From positions 60,604,390 through 60,668,389 of the forward strand of contig JAVGWX010000013.1 in NCBI GenBank assembly GCA_036924085.1: DNA of 64,000 nt, in the 5' to 3' direction. The notes beneath the pieces were generated by a model. That model saw only the letters and a program-made list of their open reading frames with translations. It had not been told where the DNA came from and made no database searches. Position numbers and translations under genes: made by a program. This DNA is from Ariolimax columbianus (lineage: Eukaryota; Mollusca; Gastropoda; Stylommatophora; Arionidae). Positions within the stretch are counted from its first letter, which is position 1. Every line of letters begins with the position of its first letter. Positions 10,160 through 21,060 of this stretch are shown here, one piece after another.

Positions 10160-11190
10160 GGTATCAATGGTACTGTCCAAATATATGAATGACATCACAC
10201 ACGGCATGGTACTAAAGGCTTCAAACGAGATACTAACCAAGACAAATACATGTGTCTTCAACGCATTCCAACATATATGGATGTTCACAGCCTTCTGAAT
10301 TGAAAATAAGAATGGGGTCACTCCATACAACGTGATCACGTTGGCACTAGCAAGATAGGGGGGCCGAACGATTACCAACCTTCGTTTTGCAGATGACATC
10401 GACGGGTTGACGGGGTCAGAAGCAGAACTCCAGGAATGGGTCAGAAGACTCGATGAAACTGCTCTTGACTATGGCATGGAGGTAAACGTTGGAAAGACAA
10501 CAATTAATTACGAACAACGACGAGGACTTCAACAGTAGGATAAAAGCTAATGGCCAGGAACTCGAAGTGGTTGACCGTTTTAAATATCTGGGGTCGATTG
10601 TCAGTGATGAAGGATCAAAATGTGAGGTGTTGGCCAGAATAGCACAGACAATAGCGACGCTTGCGCTGCTTAACAAAGTCTGGCAAGATGAACGGTTCGC
10701 AATATGCACGAACATCAGATTAATGCGTACATTCGTCCTGTCAATATTCCTCTATGCTTGTGAGGCATGGACAATTACAGCTGACCTTCAGCGGAGGATA
10801 CAGGCCTTAGAGATATGATGTTTCCGAAGACTTTTTAACGTCACGTACAACAACCGAGTAACAAATCAGGAAATCCGAGATAGAATTACAACAATAGGGC
10901 ATTTTGAAGACCTTTTGGTAACTGTCAAAAGAAGGAAACTCGTTCGGTGTGGACACGTATGGAGATAAAAATGGTCTTGCAAATACGATCCTGCACTGAA
11001 AGGTGCAAGGCAGACGACGAAGAGGCCGTCCCAAAAAGAGTTGGGAGGACAACATAACAGAATGGACCAATCTCCGACCAGAAAAGGCACAGGTAGTGAC
11101 TGCTGACATAAAGGGATAGCGTGGGGTTGTGATGATGTATTCATGTGTGCCCCAATGACCTCACCAGTTGCGGAATGACCTGACCTGACC
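10160..11190 (+). mobile_element. LINE-R, RT motif C through 3' end
   Basis: The longest LINE-R copy. From about 10370 it reads TITNLRFADDIDGLTG (catalytic motif C intact), ALDYGMEVNVGKTT, then after a frameshift the ORF 10489-10818: ELEVVDRFKYLGSIVSDEG, ARIAQTIATLALLNKVW, RTFVLSIFLYACEAWTITAD. A stop at 10816 and shift lead into FRRLFNVTYNNRVTNQEIRD and VKRRKLVRCGHV, and the copy ends near 'cctgacctgacc' at 11185. 5' truncated, as usual for LINE copies. Confidence 0.85.
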
Positions 11191-11252
11191 ACACAAATAT
11201 AACCTCCTTAAGTGGGAGAGTATGCCGTGGCAGGATCGGAATTTACAGTAAC

Positions 11253-11470
11253 ATGAGATCACATCTCGCAGTATGTCTTGTCCTGTCAACATCTTCGCTT
11301 CCAGAACACATCCTGCAAACATGTACACTGCACCAATGCTCCCGTGAGAAGACCTGGCCCGAGGAAAGAAACATACCAGACAAACTATGGAGAACCAATG
11401 AGGACCTGCGACTGACGTGTCAATTCATGAAGGCAGCCCATCCGGTGGCATAAAACGAGCATACGAAACC
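11253..11470 (+). pseudogene. LINE-E2 C-terminal fragment
   Basis: Frame 11253-11453 contains LPEHILQTCTLHQCSREKTW and RLTCQFMKAAHPVA. Nearly the same sequence is at 31860-32030 (PEHILQTCPLHQDSREKTW). The HILQxC motif marks the end of RNase H-bearing LINEs of the LINE-E group. Only the last 200 bp survive here. Confidence 0.8.
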
Positions 11471-11699
11471 TAACGCAAAGAAGAATAACATCTTCGCTCG
11501 CGATGGTCAACTATTAATATTGTTAATCTCCTTACCGGTTTCAGTGTCCCTTTCTTTAGTTGTTAAGAAATAATAGGGCTATTGTAACCTACGCTACATG
11601 TTTATTTCCACTGTTGAGAGATACGTCAGAGAAGGTAACAGCGGGCTACTCGAACCACCAGTATACACAACCTTCTATATTTTCTGATATGGGGGCCTC

Positions 11700-11945
11700 A
11701 CCGCGCTAGAAGCATAGGGTAAGTGAACCAGAGTTGACCAAGACCCTATTCCGACTCCTGGCGGCAGCCCTGGACACGGGCTGCACTAGTGTAGTCTGGT
11801 TAAGAGAATAAGGATCGCAGTAGATGAACAAATCAGGTACCCAATAAAACCAGATGAAAGCGGATGTGTCGGACCAAAAGGTGCAGCCTCGCTGTAAACT
11901 AGGATACGACGTCCTTTTCATGACGAAGAAGGGGAGGAGGACCAT
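11700..11945 (+). mobile_element. SINE-A copy, short-tail subtype
   Basis: Carries the family landmarks 'gggctgcactagtgtagtct', 'gtgtcggaccaaaaggtgca', 'gcctcgctgtaaact' and a tail 'cttttcatgacgaagaagg'. This subtype lacks the approximately 70-bp segment found between 'cattccgttctc' and 'gagaacgaag' in the long subtype (for example 39360-39545). Confidence 0.75.
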
Positions 11946-12059
11946 TGTAATATTCCATGCGTGTCGTAAAATGCTATTCAAGAAGGTCGTTCGTGGAACT
12001 AGCAACAACATCATGTAAAAACCATTTCTTATTTAACCCGCACGGGGGTCCTGCAGTTG

Positions 12060-12590
12060 TGGCAGCTCTATCCTTCTAGTCCAGAATGAGTTCAGTTTAA
12101 GTGCCATCTCCGCATCGACGGTCGGCTGCAATCGACCTCCAGTGTACTCTATCTCTTACCACAATGGTGCAATCTGACAAGCTTTTTTTCAGTCGATCTC
12201 CTGATGTTATCCACCTATTTATAACGTTGTCTGCCTCTTGAACGACTGCTTTCCACCCTACCCTCTAGTATGGTCATCAACAAGGAGCTATGTCTTGTTA
12301 TATGGCCAAAATATCTTAACTGTCTAACCATGATTTCGGTCACTATTTCTCCCCCCCCCCCCCCCCCAACTTTTCCAATACCTCCATATTTGCGTTCTTC
12401 TCTTTCCAATAAATGCGACCCAATCTTCTATGTACCCACATTTCGAAGGCGTCAATACTCTTTTCCAAATTGTTATTCATTGTCCATGTTTCTGCGCCAT
12501 AAAGTAGTGACGAGTATACGTAACACATTACAATTCTCATTTTAAATTTATAGTTGATCTGTTTGAATGTTAGAATCACTGTCAATCGTT
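12060..12590 (-). pseudogene. LINE-D C-terminal part with poly-G interruption
   Basis: Minus strand reads VMCYVYSSLLYGAETWTMNN, FEMWVHRRLGRIYWKEK, EVLEKLG, then a 17-nt G run (12351-12367 on plus as C) that shifts the frame, then MVRQLRYFGHITRHSS and ILEGRVESSRSRGRQRY. These are the typical YGxETWT, RRxxxIxW and RxxGHxxR blocks of a non-LTR retrotransposon C-terminus. Related copies: 25860-25960, 29560-29890, 50500-50900. Confidence 0.8.
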
Positions 12591-12892
12591 AAGGTCCTCA
12601 GAGAAACAATAAAAACAACTAACTGGCCAACCTGTCTGAGGTACTCATGACTACTAGCTACAATTTCAACAGAGTGAAAATTCAGTGGATTCTTGCACAC
12701 TAATACGTGGAAATGAGGATGCAGATACACTCGCCTAAGAGGGGAAAGACAGACCCAAAACTGAAGACAGAGGTATATATGAAGGAATAAAGGCACTATA
12801 CAAATGGACTTCAAAGACAAAAGGCTTAAAGAACATACAAAATCTGATAAAGCAGAGGCGCATTACTCCATGCCTAGAACGGGGCTGAAGGT

Positions 12893-13310
12893 GGTCCTGT
12901 TCTTCTTCTAAGTTCGTTCTCAATCTCCGGTAAGCAAGCCCTGAAAAGAGCTTTGTAAGTAGCAGGATGCTGTGCGATGAACGGAATGGGTTGTGTTGTA
13001 GTTTACAGCTTGACTGCAATATTTGCAGATTTCAGTCCGACACATCATTGATCCATAACTGATCAAGACCCTATATCATTTTCTAGTGACGGCCCTAGAA
13101 ACATACTGCAACCATGCAGCCCGGCTAAAAGATTAGAGATTGAAGAAGGAAGGTAAACCCGGTTCCAAAAATTATGTACTGAAATCGAATGTGTCGGGCC
13201 AAAAAGTGCAGATATCGTAGCCTAGCCGTAAATTACGACAACCATGCCACAAACGTCCTTTTCATTGCGAATGCCGAAGAAGAAAGAGAAAAAGATGAAG
13301 AAGAAGGTGA
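12893..13310. mobile_element. Two SINE-A copies, head to head
   Basis: 12893-13050 is a minus-strand copy ('cgttctcaatctccggtaag', 'gtagtttacagcttgactgc'). 13055-13310 is a plus-strand short-subtype copy ('atgtgtcgggccaaaaagtg', 'gtagcctagccgtaaatta') ending in a GAAGAAG-rich tail. The two face away from each other with their heads together. Confidence 0.7.
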
Positions 13311-13360
13311 CTGAAAGACCCCTGCATACTGTTCAACAAATTAAATATTGGACACAGACA

Positions 13361-14119
13361 TACGAGGTATGTTCAAAAAGTATCCGATCTTAATTTTTTT
13401 TCTCTTCCTAGAAACAAATAAAGCATGGGTGTTATCTTTCGGCAGTGAGGTATAGTGGACCACCATGCGCATGCGTGAATTTTTATTCTGGTACACAGAT
13501 TGCGACAGTCAGCCTTTCAGTGTTGAGTAGTGAGCACCCGTCGGGTATTCATTCACCACGAAATGATGCAATGTCAAAGTCATGTCGACCGTCTCCGGTG
13601 GGGTCGTGCATCACGAGTACGCACCACACAAGGTCAAAACATACCAAAGAGTACTAGCTGGATGTCGTCTGTCGCCTTCGTGAAGCTGTTCGACGGAAAC
13701 GACCGGACACTTGGACAACGGGAACTTGGCAGACCCATCTTGACAACACACCTGCCCATTCTTCACATCTGATTCAGATTTTCTGTGCCAAACACAACCT
13801 TCCTCTGGTTCGACAGGCTCTCTATTCTTCGACATGGCTCCTTTCGTTTTTGTTTTTTTTGCTGATTAAAACGGTGAAAATTCCGCTGAAAGGGACCCCA
13901 TTCGAGTAACAAGAAGACATTATGCGGAATGCAATTTTCCAACTGTACTCCATTCCTAGAGAGGCCTTCCTGAAATGCGTCCAACAATGGCGGACCGCTG
14001 TGAGGAGTGTGTGGAGTCCCAAGGAGAGTACTTTGAAGGGAATTAGGGTTTCCAACCTCCAGGTGAGTAATTGTATGTTTCCGGCCCAAAGGTCTGATAA
14101 TTTTTGAACACACCTCGTA
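13361..14119 (+). mobile_element. Mariner-family transposon, internally deleted
   Basis: Imperfect inverted ends: left 'cgaggtatgttcaaaaagta' and right, read on the minus strand, 'cgaggtgtgttcaaaaatta'. Both are flanked by TA, the mariner target duplication (13361-13362 and 14118-14119). The remnant transposase on plus reads RLREAVRRKRPDTW, LDNTPAHSS (second catalytic Asp), FCAKHNLPLVRQALYSST, IPLKGTPF, then CEECVESQGEYFEGN near the stop. Roughly the first half of the usual 340-residue enzyme, including the first catalytic Asp, is missing, and the remaining frames are shifted. Total 755 bp against about 1.3 kb for complete elements. Confidence 0.88.
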
Positions 14120-14887
14120 TGCGTGCATGTGGGAAGAACAAACAACCACCCAGACATGTTCAACATGTCTGACGACTTCATGAGAGGAACATCTCCAAGC
14201 AAATTGCGAGATAAACTGTATGAGGACCAGAGAAACATGAGAAGAAGAAGGAGGAGGAGGCAGAAGAAGAAGAAGCAGAAGAAGAAGAAGAAGAAGCAGA
14301 AGATATTCAGCGTGAAGATGATCGTAGAAGATTTCTGGAGCTTAAGGAATCCATACCTTTTACCGTGGGAAACAAGTGACCTAACCACTGTGGCACCAGC
14401 TGATACAGACATGCGAACGTATAACACACATTTCGCGTGCACGCTCAAAATAGCACGCGTACTGCACACACCTGATGAGCGCACAGGCGCGAATTCTTCC
14501 AGACAGCACATTCACCGGATTACCAGCACACCTTGAGGCGCACACCAATCTTCGCCCGATCTCTGCTGGAATGCCTGGCTCACGACCAACTAAGCCTGCT
14601 CACAATACCTCACGCGCGTGTGTGTATGTGTGAGTGTAGTGTGAGCCAATGCTTGCAAGCTTGGCAGAAACCATTTGTCTACGCCAGCATCTATTGGTGC
14701 ATCGGTTAGCAGTTTTTGTGTGGATGCGAACCCACTGTAGTGAATGTGTTTTCTCATTTAAAGAGCTCCCATCATTATCATTCGTCTTGTTGTTTCAATG
14801 TGAAGTAATAATCCCCCATTGCAACTAGCCCTTTTAAAAAAAGCATGTTTCAAGCATTTGCAATTATTCACCTGTTCGATGCATGTT
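14120..14887. repeat. Purine-rich GAA/AGG tract and unassigned flank
   Basis: 14240-14305 is a nearly pure purine tract of 'gaagaag' and 'aggagg' units. A 137-aa open frame spans it, but its centre is low-complexity Lys/Arg from the tract and I see no conserved domain, so I do not call a gene. The flank 14306-14887 shows no recognised feature. Confidence 0.4.
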
Positions 14888-15235
14888 TCTTCTTCTTCTT
14901 CGTTCTCAATCTCCCACTACCAAACCCTGAAAGGGCTTAAGTAGCAGAATGTAGTCCAGAGAACGGAATGCGTTGTGTCGTAATTTACAGCTTGACTGCG
15001 ATATTTGCACCTTTCGGTCCAACACATCCGACTTCAGCAATCATTTTTTTAGTACCGGGTTAGCATTCCCTCTTCGATCCCTTCTCCTTAGCCAGTCTGC
15101 CCTGCTGCAGCCTGTTATACAGGATCACCGCGTGGAGGTGTAGAAGGGTCTTGGCAGCTATGGTTCGCTTGCCCTGACGCTAGCAGTCAGCTATGGGTCA
15201 CTGACCACTGCAGCTCATCATCTTGATCCCCGATG
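14888..15235 (-). mobile_element. SINE-A copy, long subtype
   Basis: Nearly identical to 48258-48620 over more than 300 bp: shared 'gggcttaagtagcagaatgt', 'gtaatttacagcttgactgc', 'tttcggtccaacacatccga' and 'cgcgtggaggtgtagaaggg'. On the minus strand it ends with the GAAGAAG tail, seen on plus as 'ttcttcttcttcgttctc'. The strong identity suggests a recent subfamily. Confidence 0.85.
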
Positions 15236-15375
15236 CATGTTTCGATTACAGTCGGTCATTTTATAGGAAGCATGTTTCATAGCTTCAACCCCAAACACAG
15301 CCCTCTTTAGTCGCCCTCTACGACATGCTAGGAAGGAGACAGTGGGTCTATCCTTTCGTTACGGGTACACCTTGG

Positions 15376-15690
15376 ATGGAAGACCAATGTGCTACCGTGT
15401 AAATAAATTCGTAGAATATCCTGTCCTAGACCACGATCTCTCTTCCATGTAGCGTTCCATGGAAACAGGCTGTTGTCAAGCCAGTCTGGCTGACGAGATG
15501 TAGATCGACGTGATACCCCTAGTAGTGAGCGTCACGCAGGTGAAGCCAAGCATTGCATAACCGTATGGAGGACCCCGGTCCACCTTCATCAGAACGCTTG
15601 GGATGTGAGGAAAACTACTTACAACATGCCACTTAACGCCCTTTTCAAGGGGCACAAAAGAGTAGACTTACTCATTGTGGGCATTCTTCT
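15376..15690 (+). mobile_element. Element B copy
   Basis: Contains 'tagcgttccatggaaacagg', 'tctggctgacgagatgtaga', 'aagccaagcattgcataacc' and the 3' end 'gtagacttactcattgtggg'. It directly abuts the GAA tail of the LINE-E copy that follows on the opposite strand. Confidence 0.75.
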
Positions 15691-16370
15691 TCTTCTTACG
15701 CTGTCAGACATCGACCTTTATTTTTTAGAAAAAAAGCAGCCGTCATCCTGAGGCTGTCGACACTGCCATTGAGCTTGTCTAGTGTTGCCACTGGTGATGG
15801 CCACATCTGTTCTCTCTGATCCTCGTATGTCGGGCAGTTTTGTAGCAAATGCTCAGCGGTCATTTTCCTGGTCCCTGGTACTACACGGGCATTCGTCAGT
15901 GCCACCTATCTTCAATTTGTTGAATAGGTGGTACTTCAGTCTATTGTGGCCTGTGCGTAGTCTGAAGACCACGACCTGCTCTCTTCTGTTCAACTGGTAA
16001 TAGGCATCGTTTTTTGTGTAGCCAGTATGTTCGGTTTCCCATTTGGTCATGTATATAGCTCTAATAAGCCGTTTTGACTCTTCGTATGTCATACTAGTAT
16101 CTGGTTGTGGTAGTCTTGCACCTTCTTTTGCCAGTCTGTCTGCCTCCTCGTTGCCTTGGATGTTGCAGTGGGATGGAACCCACTGTACCACTACCCTTTT
16201 TGGTGCGTACTGCTGGCATAGTTGACAGAGTACTGCTCTTAAATCATTGTTCAGTATTTTTCTGGCTTTTTAGTGTTGTGACTACGGCCAAGGCATCTGT
16301 AAGCAGGACTATATGGCTTTCATTCCTTTTACCTGTGGGCATTCGACAACATACAGTTTAACAAAATCAC
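15690..16370 (-). mobile_element. LINE-E 3' end: RNase H end and C-terminal region
   Basis: Minus frame 16191-15853 reads VQWVPSHCNIQGNEEADRLA (RNase H motif with the last catalytic Asp), YTKNDAYYQLNRREQVVVF, RLRTGHNRLKYHLFNKLKIG and TDECPC. After a frame change it continues AEHLLQNCPTYEDQREQMWP and SVDSLRMTAAFF. It ends with the GAAGAAG tail at 15690. This last region is the Cys-rich end typical of RNase H-bearing LINEs. Close to the plus-strand copy 41400-42025. Confidence 0.88.
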
Positions 16371-16382
16371 CGGAGGACATAA

Positions 16383-16660
16383 TTGAGAGTGACCAATGCC
16401 ACGCATGAGAGACGCTTGGTCGGAATCACTCTCCGGAAGCAACGTATGCAAAATCACCCAACGTATGAAATACGATTGTCCTTGGTAAATGACGCGGTAA
16501 TCGATTTAGACAAGGCAAAACATAGATGGACAGGTCACATGTTGCGACGAAACGATGGTCGATGCAGAAGGGCTACAGCAATCTGGTACTTGGAATACTC
16601 GGAATCCTGATATTCAAACAGGCATGTTAATGTCTGTTGCCAGGTAGCCGAATGCGTCGG
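16383..16660 (+). pseudogene. LINE-F-like C-terminal tail
   Basis: Frame 16383-16610 has HERRLVGITLRKQRMQN, then DLDKAKHRWTGHMLRRNDGR and RATAIWYLEY. The KxRWxGHxxRxxDGRW pattern is the standard tail of this LINE group. Upstream RT is absent. Confidence 0.7.
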
Positions 16661-16704
16661 CTATGCACAGTGGGTATTTTACATCTTCCTGCGGATTACT
16701 AGGC

Positions 16705-16995
16705 CTGGGGGAAGGTACAAATAATTTGGGTAGATTTTTAACTATACCTTTTGTCCGGACAGCGGCCGTTAAGCCTACTCTTTTCGATTTCTAAACTTCC
16801 GAGGTATTTTTAACGTGTCTACACTAAACATGGGATTCCGACCTCACTACCCAGAGATCAGGGGAATTTTTTACCAGAATATTCACGTGAAAGAAAATCA
16901 CGGTTTCCCTCGTGATTCGAACCCGCGACCTCCTCCGGCACCCTTGGCGGACACCTTACCTGAGAAATCTGGTACGCCCGAGGCAAAAGAAGACC
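16705..16995 (-). mobile_element. SINE-I (tRNA-headed)
   Basis: On minus the head carries a B box 'cgggttcgaatcacg' (plus 'cgtgattcgaacccg' at 16911) with the A-box region near 16965. The body includes plus 'aagcctactcttttcgattt' and 'ctcactacccagagatcag', shared with 28400-28680 and 39750-39905. Confidence 0.7.
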
Positions 16996-17169
16996 GCTGA
17001 GAAGACCTCCAATGCTTTGGTCAGACTTCCTTGCTGTCCGGAACAACATCAGAGACGCCTCTGAAGGAATGCTTACCCCTCAATCAACTCAGTTGGGACA
17101 AGCAGCTACGCTGAAGAGCGGGTCATCCAGATCAAGATTTTAAACAAGTAAATATTTTTTGTTTTTCAA

Positions 17170-17425
17170 ATTAGGCTTTCTCGGTAAAGGTAGTCCTACA
17201 GCAGACACTGTTGTTGGGAGTGAAGTGTTGAGATCCTTCATTGTATTAAGACACAGTTTCGAGAGATGGGGTCTACAGTTCTCTTCCTTATTCCCTTTTC
17301 TTTCTTTAGCAGTCAGTTAGGTATCCATTTTCAGCTGGGTCGACTGGAGCTGCCGGTAGCGGTGACTGTACACCATACATTGGCCATGAAAAGTGAGTGC
17401 TCTACCAATGCGCTAATCAGCCTCT
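17170..17425 (-). mobile_element. SINE-E (tRNA-headed)
   Basis: Complement of the copy at 2880-3135: minus 'gcgcattggtagagcact', 'tcatggccaatgt', 'ccgctaccggcagctccagt', then 'ctgtgtcttaatacaatgaa' and 'ctttaccgagaaagc'. The B box is degenerate here. Confidence 0.7.
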
Positions 17426-17528
17426 CGTTTTTTCGATACAAGTTTTGTCTACCTTTATTAAGAACACAACGTTGTACCACTACAGCGAGACAGGCAGCGT
17501 CTTGAGGTCTTCCACCTGCACAACCAGA

Positions 17529-18000
17529 GGAGCTGAAGATGCAGCAGTTAATGAGCCGACAGGAGTCAGCGATTCGTAGCTGGCTGCTTGCATCAGGACC
17601 AGCCAACCAGGGGAGCTGAAGATGCAGCAGTTAATGAGCCGACAGCAGTCAGCGACTCGTAGCTGGCTGCTTGCATCAGGACCAGCCAACCACAGGAGCT
17701 GAAGATGCAGCAGTTAATGAGCCGACAGCAGTAAGCGACTCGTAGCCGGCTGCTTGCATCAGGACCAGCAAACCAGAGCTGACCAAGACCATATTCCGCA
17801 TCCAAACAGCGGCTCTGGAAACAGGCTGCACTAGTGTAGTCTGGCTAAGCAAGTAGGGATCACAATTGGTAGGCAAACCCGGTAACTAAAATTGCCAGTG
17901 GAAATCGGATGTATCGGGTCGAAAGACGTAAAGATCGCAGCCTCGCTGTAAACTATGACACATGGTCTTTTTCAGGATGAACACCAAAGAAGAAGACAGT
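17529..18000 (+). mobile_element. SINE-A with triplicated 83-bp head
   Basis: Three 83-bp units start at 17529, 17612 and 17695, each with 'ggagctgaagatgcagcagt' and 'tgcttgcatcaggaccagc'. After the third, the normal SINE-A body follows ('aacaggctgcactagtgtag', 'gcctcgctgtaaactatgac') to a short GAAGAAG tail at about 17990. Minus frames of 60-91 aa containing MAGPDASSQLR are products of the repeat and not genes. Confidence 0.85.
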
Positions 18001-18550
18001 TAAGATCCGCGGTAGTGCAGTGGCTGCCCAATCGACCAACTTAGGTCCAAATCCCCAAGTGATGCGGGATATCTTTTTGATCGCAAACGGTTCCTTGCTC
18101 GATCCATCCTTAAATATGTGGCACCAGAGCAAGTCTGTGAAGTAAAGTCGGCAGCGTGATACTGGTTACACCAAACCTAGCATGCATTGGTCAAGTACAG
18201 AGCAAGTCCGGGAAGTATAGTCGGCAGCGTGATACTGGCTACACCAAACCTAGCATGCCTTGGTCAAGTACAGAGCAAGTCCGGGAAGTAACGGTGACGG
18301 GCATGATAATGTCCACATCAACCCTAGCACGCCATTGGTCAAGTACAGAGCAAGTAAAGGCGAAAGGCATTATAATGTCCACATCAGCCCTAGCACGCCA
18401 TTGGTCAAGTACTAAGCACGCCATTGGTCAAGTACTAAGCACGCCATTGGTCAAGTACAAAGCACGCCATTGGTCAAGTACAAAGCAAGTAAAGGCGAAA
18501 GGCATTATAATTTCCACATCAACCCTAGCACGCCATTGGTCAAGTAAATA
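18001..18550 (+). repeat. Composite 72-bp and 24-bp tandem repeats
   Basis: From 18148 units of about 72 bp share 'cattggtcaagtacagagca'. Within the run, a sub-unit 'cacgccattggtcaagtac' is reiterated four to five times near 18400-18480. The left flank 18005-18060 has tRNA-like spacing ('gcggtagtgcagtggctg', 'aggtccaaatcccc'), so a SINE may lie at the base. The 206-aa frame across it is repeat read-through. Confidence 0.8.
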
Positions 18551-18784
18551 TGTCAAAATACCACACGAAGCGCAAACAGGGACTTTATTTTTTCATGCGA
18601 GTAGTTGCTTCCGTCGATTTTTCATCCATGTGAAGCATATAGTCTCCACATCTGCTAGCCACTTTACAGGAAGGCTATATCCGAACATCCGCAATTGGAA
18701 GCGGAAGCGGTGGGCAAGAAAGCAGGCCCTATCATTAACAATGCTACGTGCAGCTCAACCCTGTGCCCCAAGATGAAACACCCC

Positions 18785-19290
18785 TAGTGCATGTCGATGA
18801 ATACATCTACCTCGGGCTGAGATTGCCAGGCTTCGGCAAGCGGGCTGTGCCGCCTTCAACTCGTTAAAGACGGCAACCGACACCATGAAAAACACAAGGC
18901 TTCGAGCATATCTATTTGATTCAGTGGTACTACCAACGATATGCTATGGAAGTGAATACAGGCCATGGAGAACCAGCTAAGGACAACACATACATCGCTT
19001 GAGCGCAGTCACGTGGACCTACCACTTGAACAACAGCGCTAGATGGGCCTGCAGATTCGGGTAATGTCACAAGTCAACGATGACCTACAGCACGCCAACA
19101 ACTTCAAGCACCGTTTGTCTGACGATGTAGTCAGAAGGAAAGACGATCGCTGCTGGAGCACAGCAAACTTGTACCGACAGCAGCATAAACGAACCTACTG
19201 GAAGCATACACCACCTTCCCCCCCTGTCCCAGATGAAGTGGCAAGATTCGCTCGAGCTCAACAAAAACATTAGCCGTCCACCTGTGCCCA
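18785..19290 (+). pseudogene. LINE-F C-terminal part
   Basis: Shifting plus frames give HVDEYIYLG, GCAAFNSLKTATDTMKN, TRLRAYLFDSVVLPTICYGS, then HRLSA, and later VVRRKDDRCWSTANLYRQQ. This order (YLG, AAFNSxK, YGSExW, RRxDDRW) is the post-RT region of a non-LTR retrotransposon. Many indels. Confidence 0.75.
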
Positions 19291-19370
19291 ACATTCACGA
19301 CACTGAAACGAACAATCTGCCGTCCACTGGACAACCCGTGCCCGAGGCAGGACCGACTGAGACCTGAGCT

Positions 19371-19520
19371 GAGACCTGCACATTACTACACAAAGTAGTA
19401 CTGCTCGAACCCAGCTCGTTCGCTAAGGAGTGAAATGCACCTACCGGCTACAACCAACTCGCACAAGAGCTGGAATCTGCACACGGGCAACCACCCTTGT
19501 AGAAGTACAGGTCGACCTAA
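19371..19520 (+). repeat. Element K copy, 3' end
   Basis: Ends with a single copy of the unit that is amplified at 49827-50416: 'gtagaagtacaggtcgacc'. Upstream 'tgctcgaacccagctcgttc' matches 'tgctcgagcctagcccgcta' at 49760. Confidence 0.6.
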
Positions 19521-19534
19521 CTTGTTAAGAGATA

Positions 19535-20115
19535 AAGTAAGTAGCAGGTCCTTTGCAGAACGTCACTTCTTACAACTGACAACCTATTTGGCTGTTATAT
19601 GTTTCTTGGCAGATCAAGTAGGTTGCCATTACTTTCTTTACGCGGAGAAGTGATCGTACTTGAAAAAAAAATCCGTGTCTGCCAAACTTGACACGGCGAG
19701 ATTCGAACCCAGTGCGTTGGGGTTGTGAAACGTAGATTTCATTCCTAGGCCACGCTGTCTTCGTCGACCTGTATTTCTACAGGGGAAAAAGCACCTGTGC
19801 ATCATGTCCCATCTCGTATGTCAGCTAGATGTAGCCAGGGGGAGGGTTTTATGCTTAGCGGGCTAGGCTCGAGCAGCTTATTACTCCAGTACGGAGGGTG
19901 GTTAACTGATGTGCGAGTCCATATTAATAGACTCAAACACTAGAGTAAAGTAGACCCGCAGCCTGTTATGCGCCATCTTTGCTGCTCTTAACAAACCACC
20001 CAACCATGGCCGGTGTTATGACATGTCACACAGTCGCCTCTTACGACAGGCTCTCTGTGGGGCAGTGGTGCTATTCTTGTCCTTGTCGTACACATAGACC
20101 CCGGCAAACCACTCG
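19535..20115. mobile_element. SINE-J (-), element K (-) and element H (+) in series
   Basis: 19535-19765: SINE-J on minus with a clean B box (plus 'cgagattcgaacccagtg'). 19786-19895: element K on minus (plus 'agcgggctaggctcgagcag'). 19895-20115: element H on plus ('gactcaaacactagagtaaa', 'gtagacccgcagcctgttat', 'ggcagtggtgctattcttgt'). H recurs at 28005-28395 and in part at 39600-39720. Confidence 0.65.
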
Positions 20116-20403
20116 GTACTGGATGGCATAAGCTGGCAAAAGAGGAAATGCAGACCGAGAAAAAGATGGACATTATATAGGCTCTGAGGTTAACAGTGGC
20201 AGAGGCGGGAGAGCTGGCCTGTTATCGAGTATCTTACAAATCGACTACCTCTAGGGGAGCAAAGAATAGGTTCACAGCAACCCTACAGGCAGGTAGTAAA
20301 AGGCGACTAAAGAGGAGTGTGCACGGAACTAGCAACTTCATCATGTAAATTGCATTGATACAGAAATGCCCTTCAAGATTACATAACGTGGTTCTGTGAA
20401 TAC

Positions 20404-21060
20404 TATATGTGTACATTGTGTGTGTATGTTATGTGTGCAGGTCCTGCATGCTATATGCGTATGTTATGTGTGCAAGTCATGCATGCTATATGTGTACGTT
20501 ATGTGTGAAAGTCATGCATGCTATATGTGTACGTTATGCATGCTATACGTGCAGGCCATGCATGATATATGGGTATGTTATATGTGCAGGTCATGTTTGC
20601 TATTTGCGTACGTTATGTGTGCAGGTCATTGCATGCTTTTTGTGTACGTTATGTGTGCATGACATGCTTGCTATTTGCGTACGTTACGTGTGCTATATGT
20701 GCAGGTCATGCATGCTTTTTGCGTACGTTATGTGTGATATATGTGCAGGTCATGCATGCTTTTTGCGTACGTTATGTGTGCTATATGTGCAGGTCATGCA
20801 TGCTTTTTGCGTACGTTATGTGTGCAGGTCATGCATACTTTTTGCGTACGTTATGTGTGCTATATGTGCAGGTCATGCATGCTTTTTGCGTACGTTATTC
20901 GTGCTATGTGTGCAAGACATGCTTGCTATTTGCGTACGTTATGTGTGCAGGTCATGCATACTTTTTGCGTACGTTATGCGTGCAGGTCATTGCATGCTTT
21001 TCCCGTACGTTATGTGTGTAGGTCATGCAAGCTTTTTGCGTACGTTTTACGTGCTTATTT
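20404..21060 (+). repeat. 35-bp-based tandem array rich in alternating Pu-Py
   Basis: About 17 units of roughly 35 bp ('gtcatgcatgctttttgcgt' then 'acgttatgtgtgcag'), some extended by 'ctatatgtgcag'. GCATGC and GTAC palindromes recur in each unit. Open frames of 88-219 aa on plus (Cys/Tyr/Val-rich) are array read-through and not proteins. I could not trace the unit to a transposon. Confidence 0.9.

Noticed and set aside
14123..14536. 137-aa Lys/Arg-rich protein
   Set aside because: The basic stretch comes from a GAA/AGG purine tract; no domain on either side and it begins at the mariner boundary.
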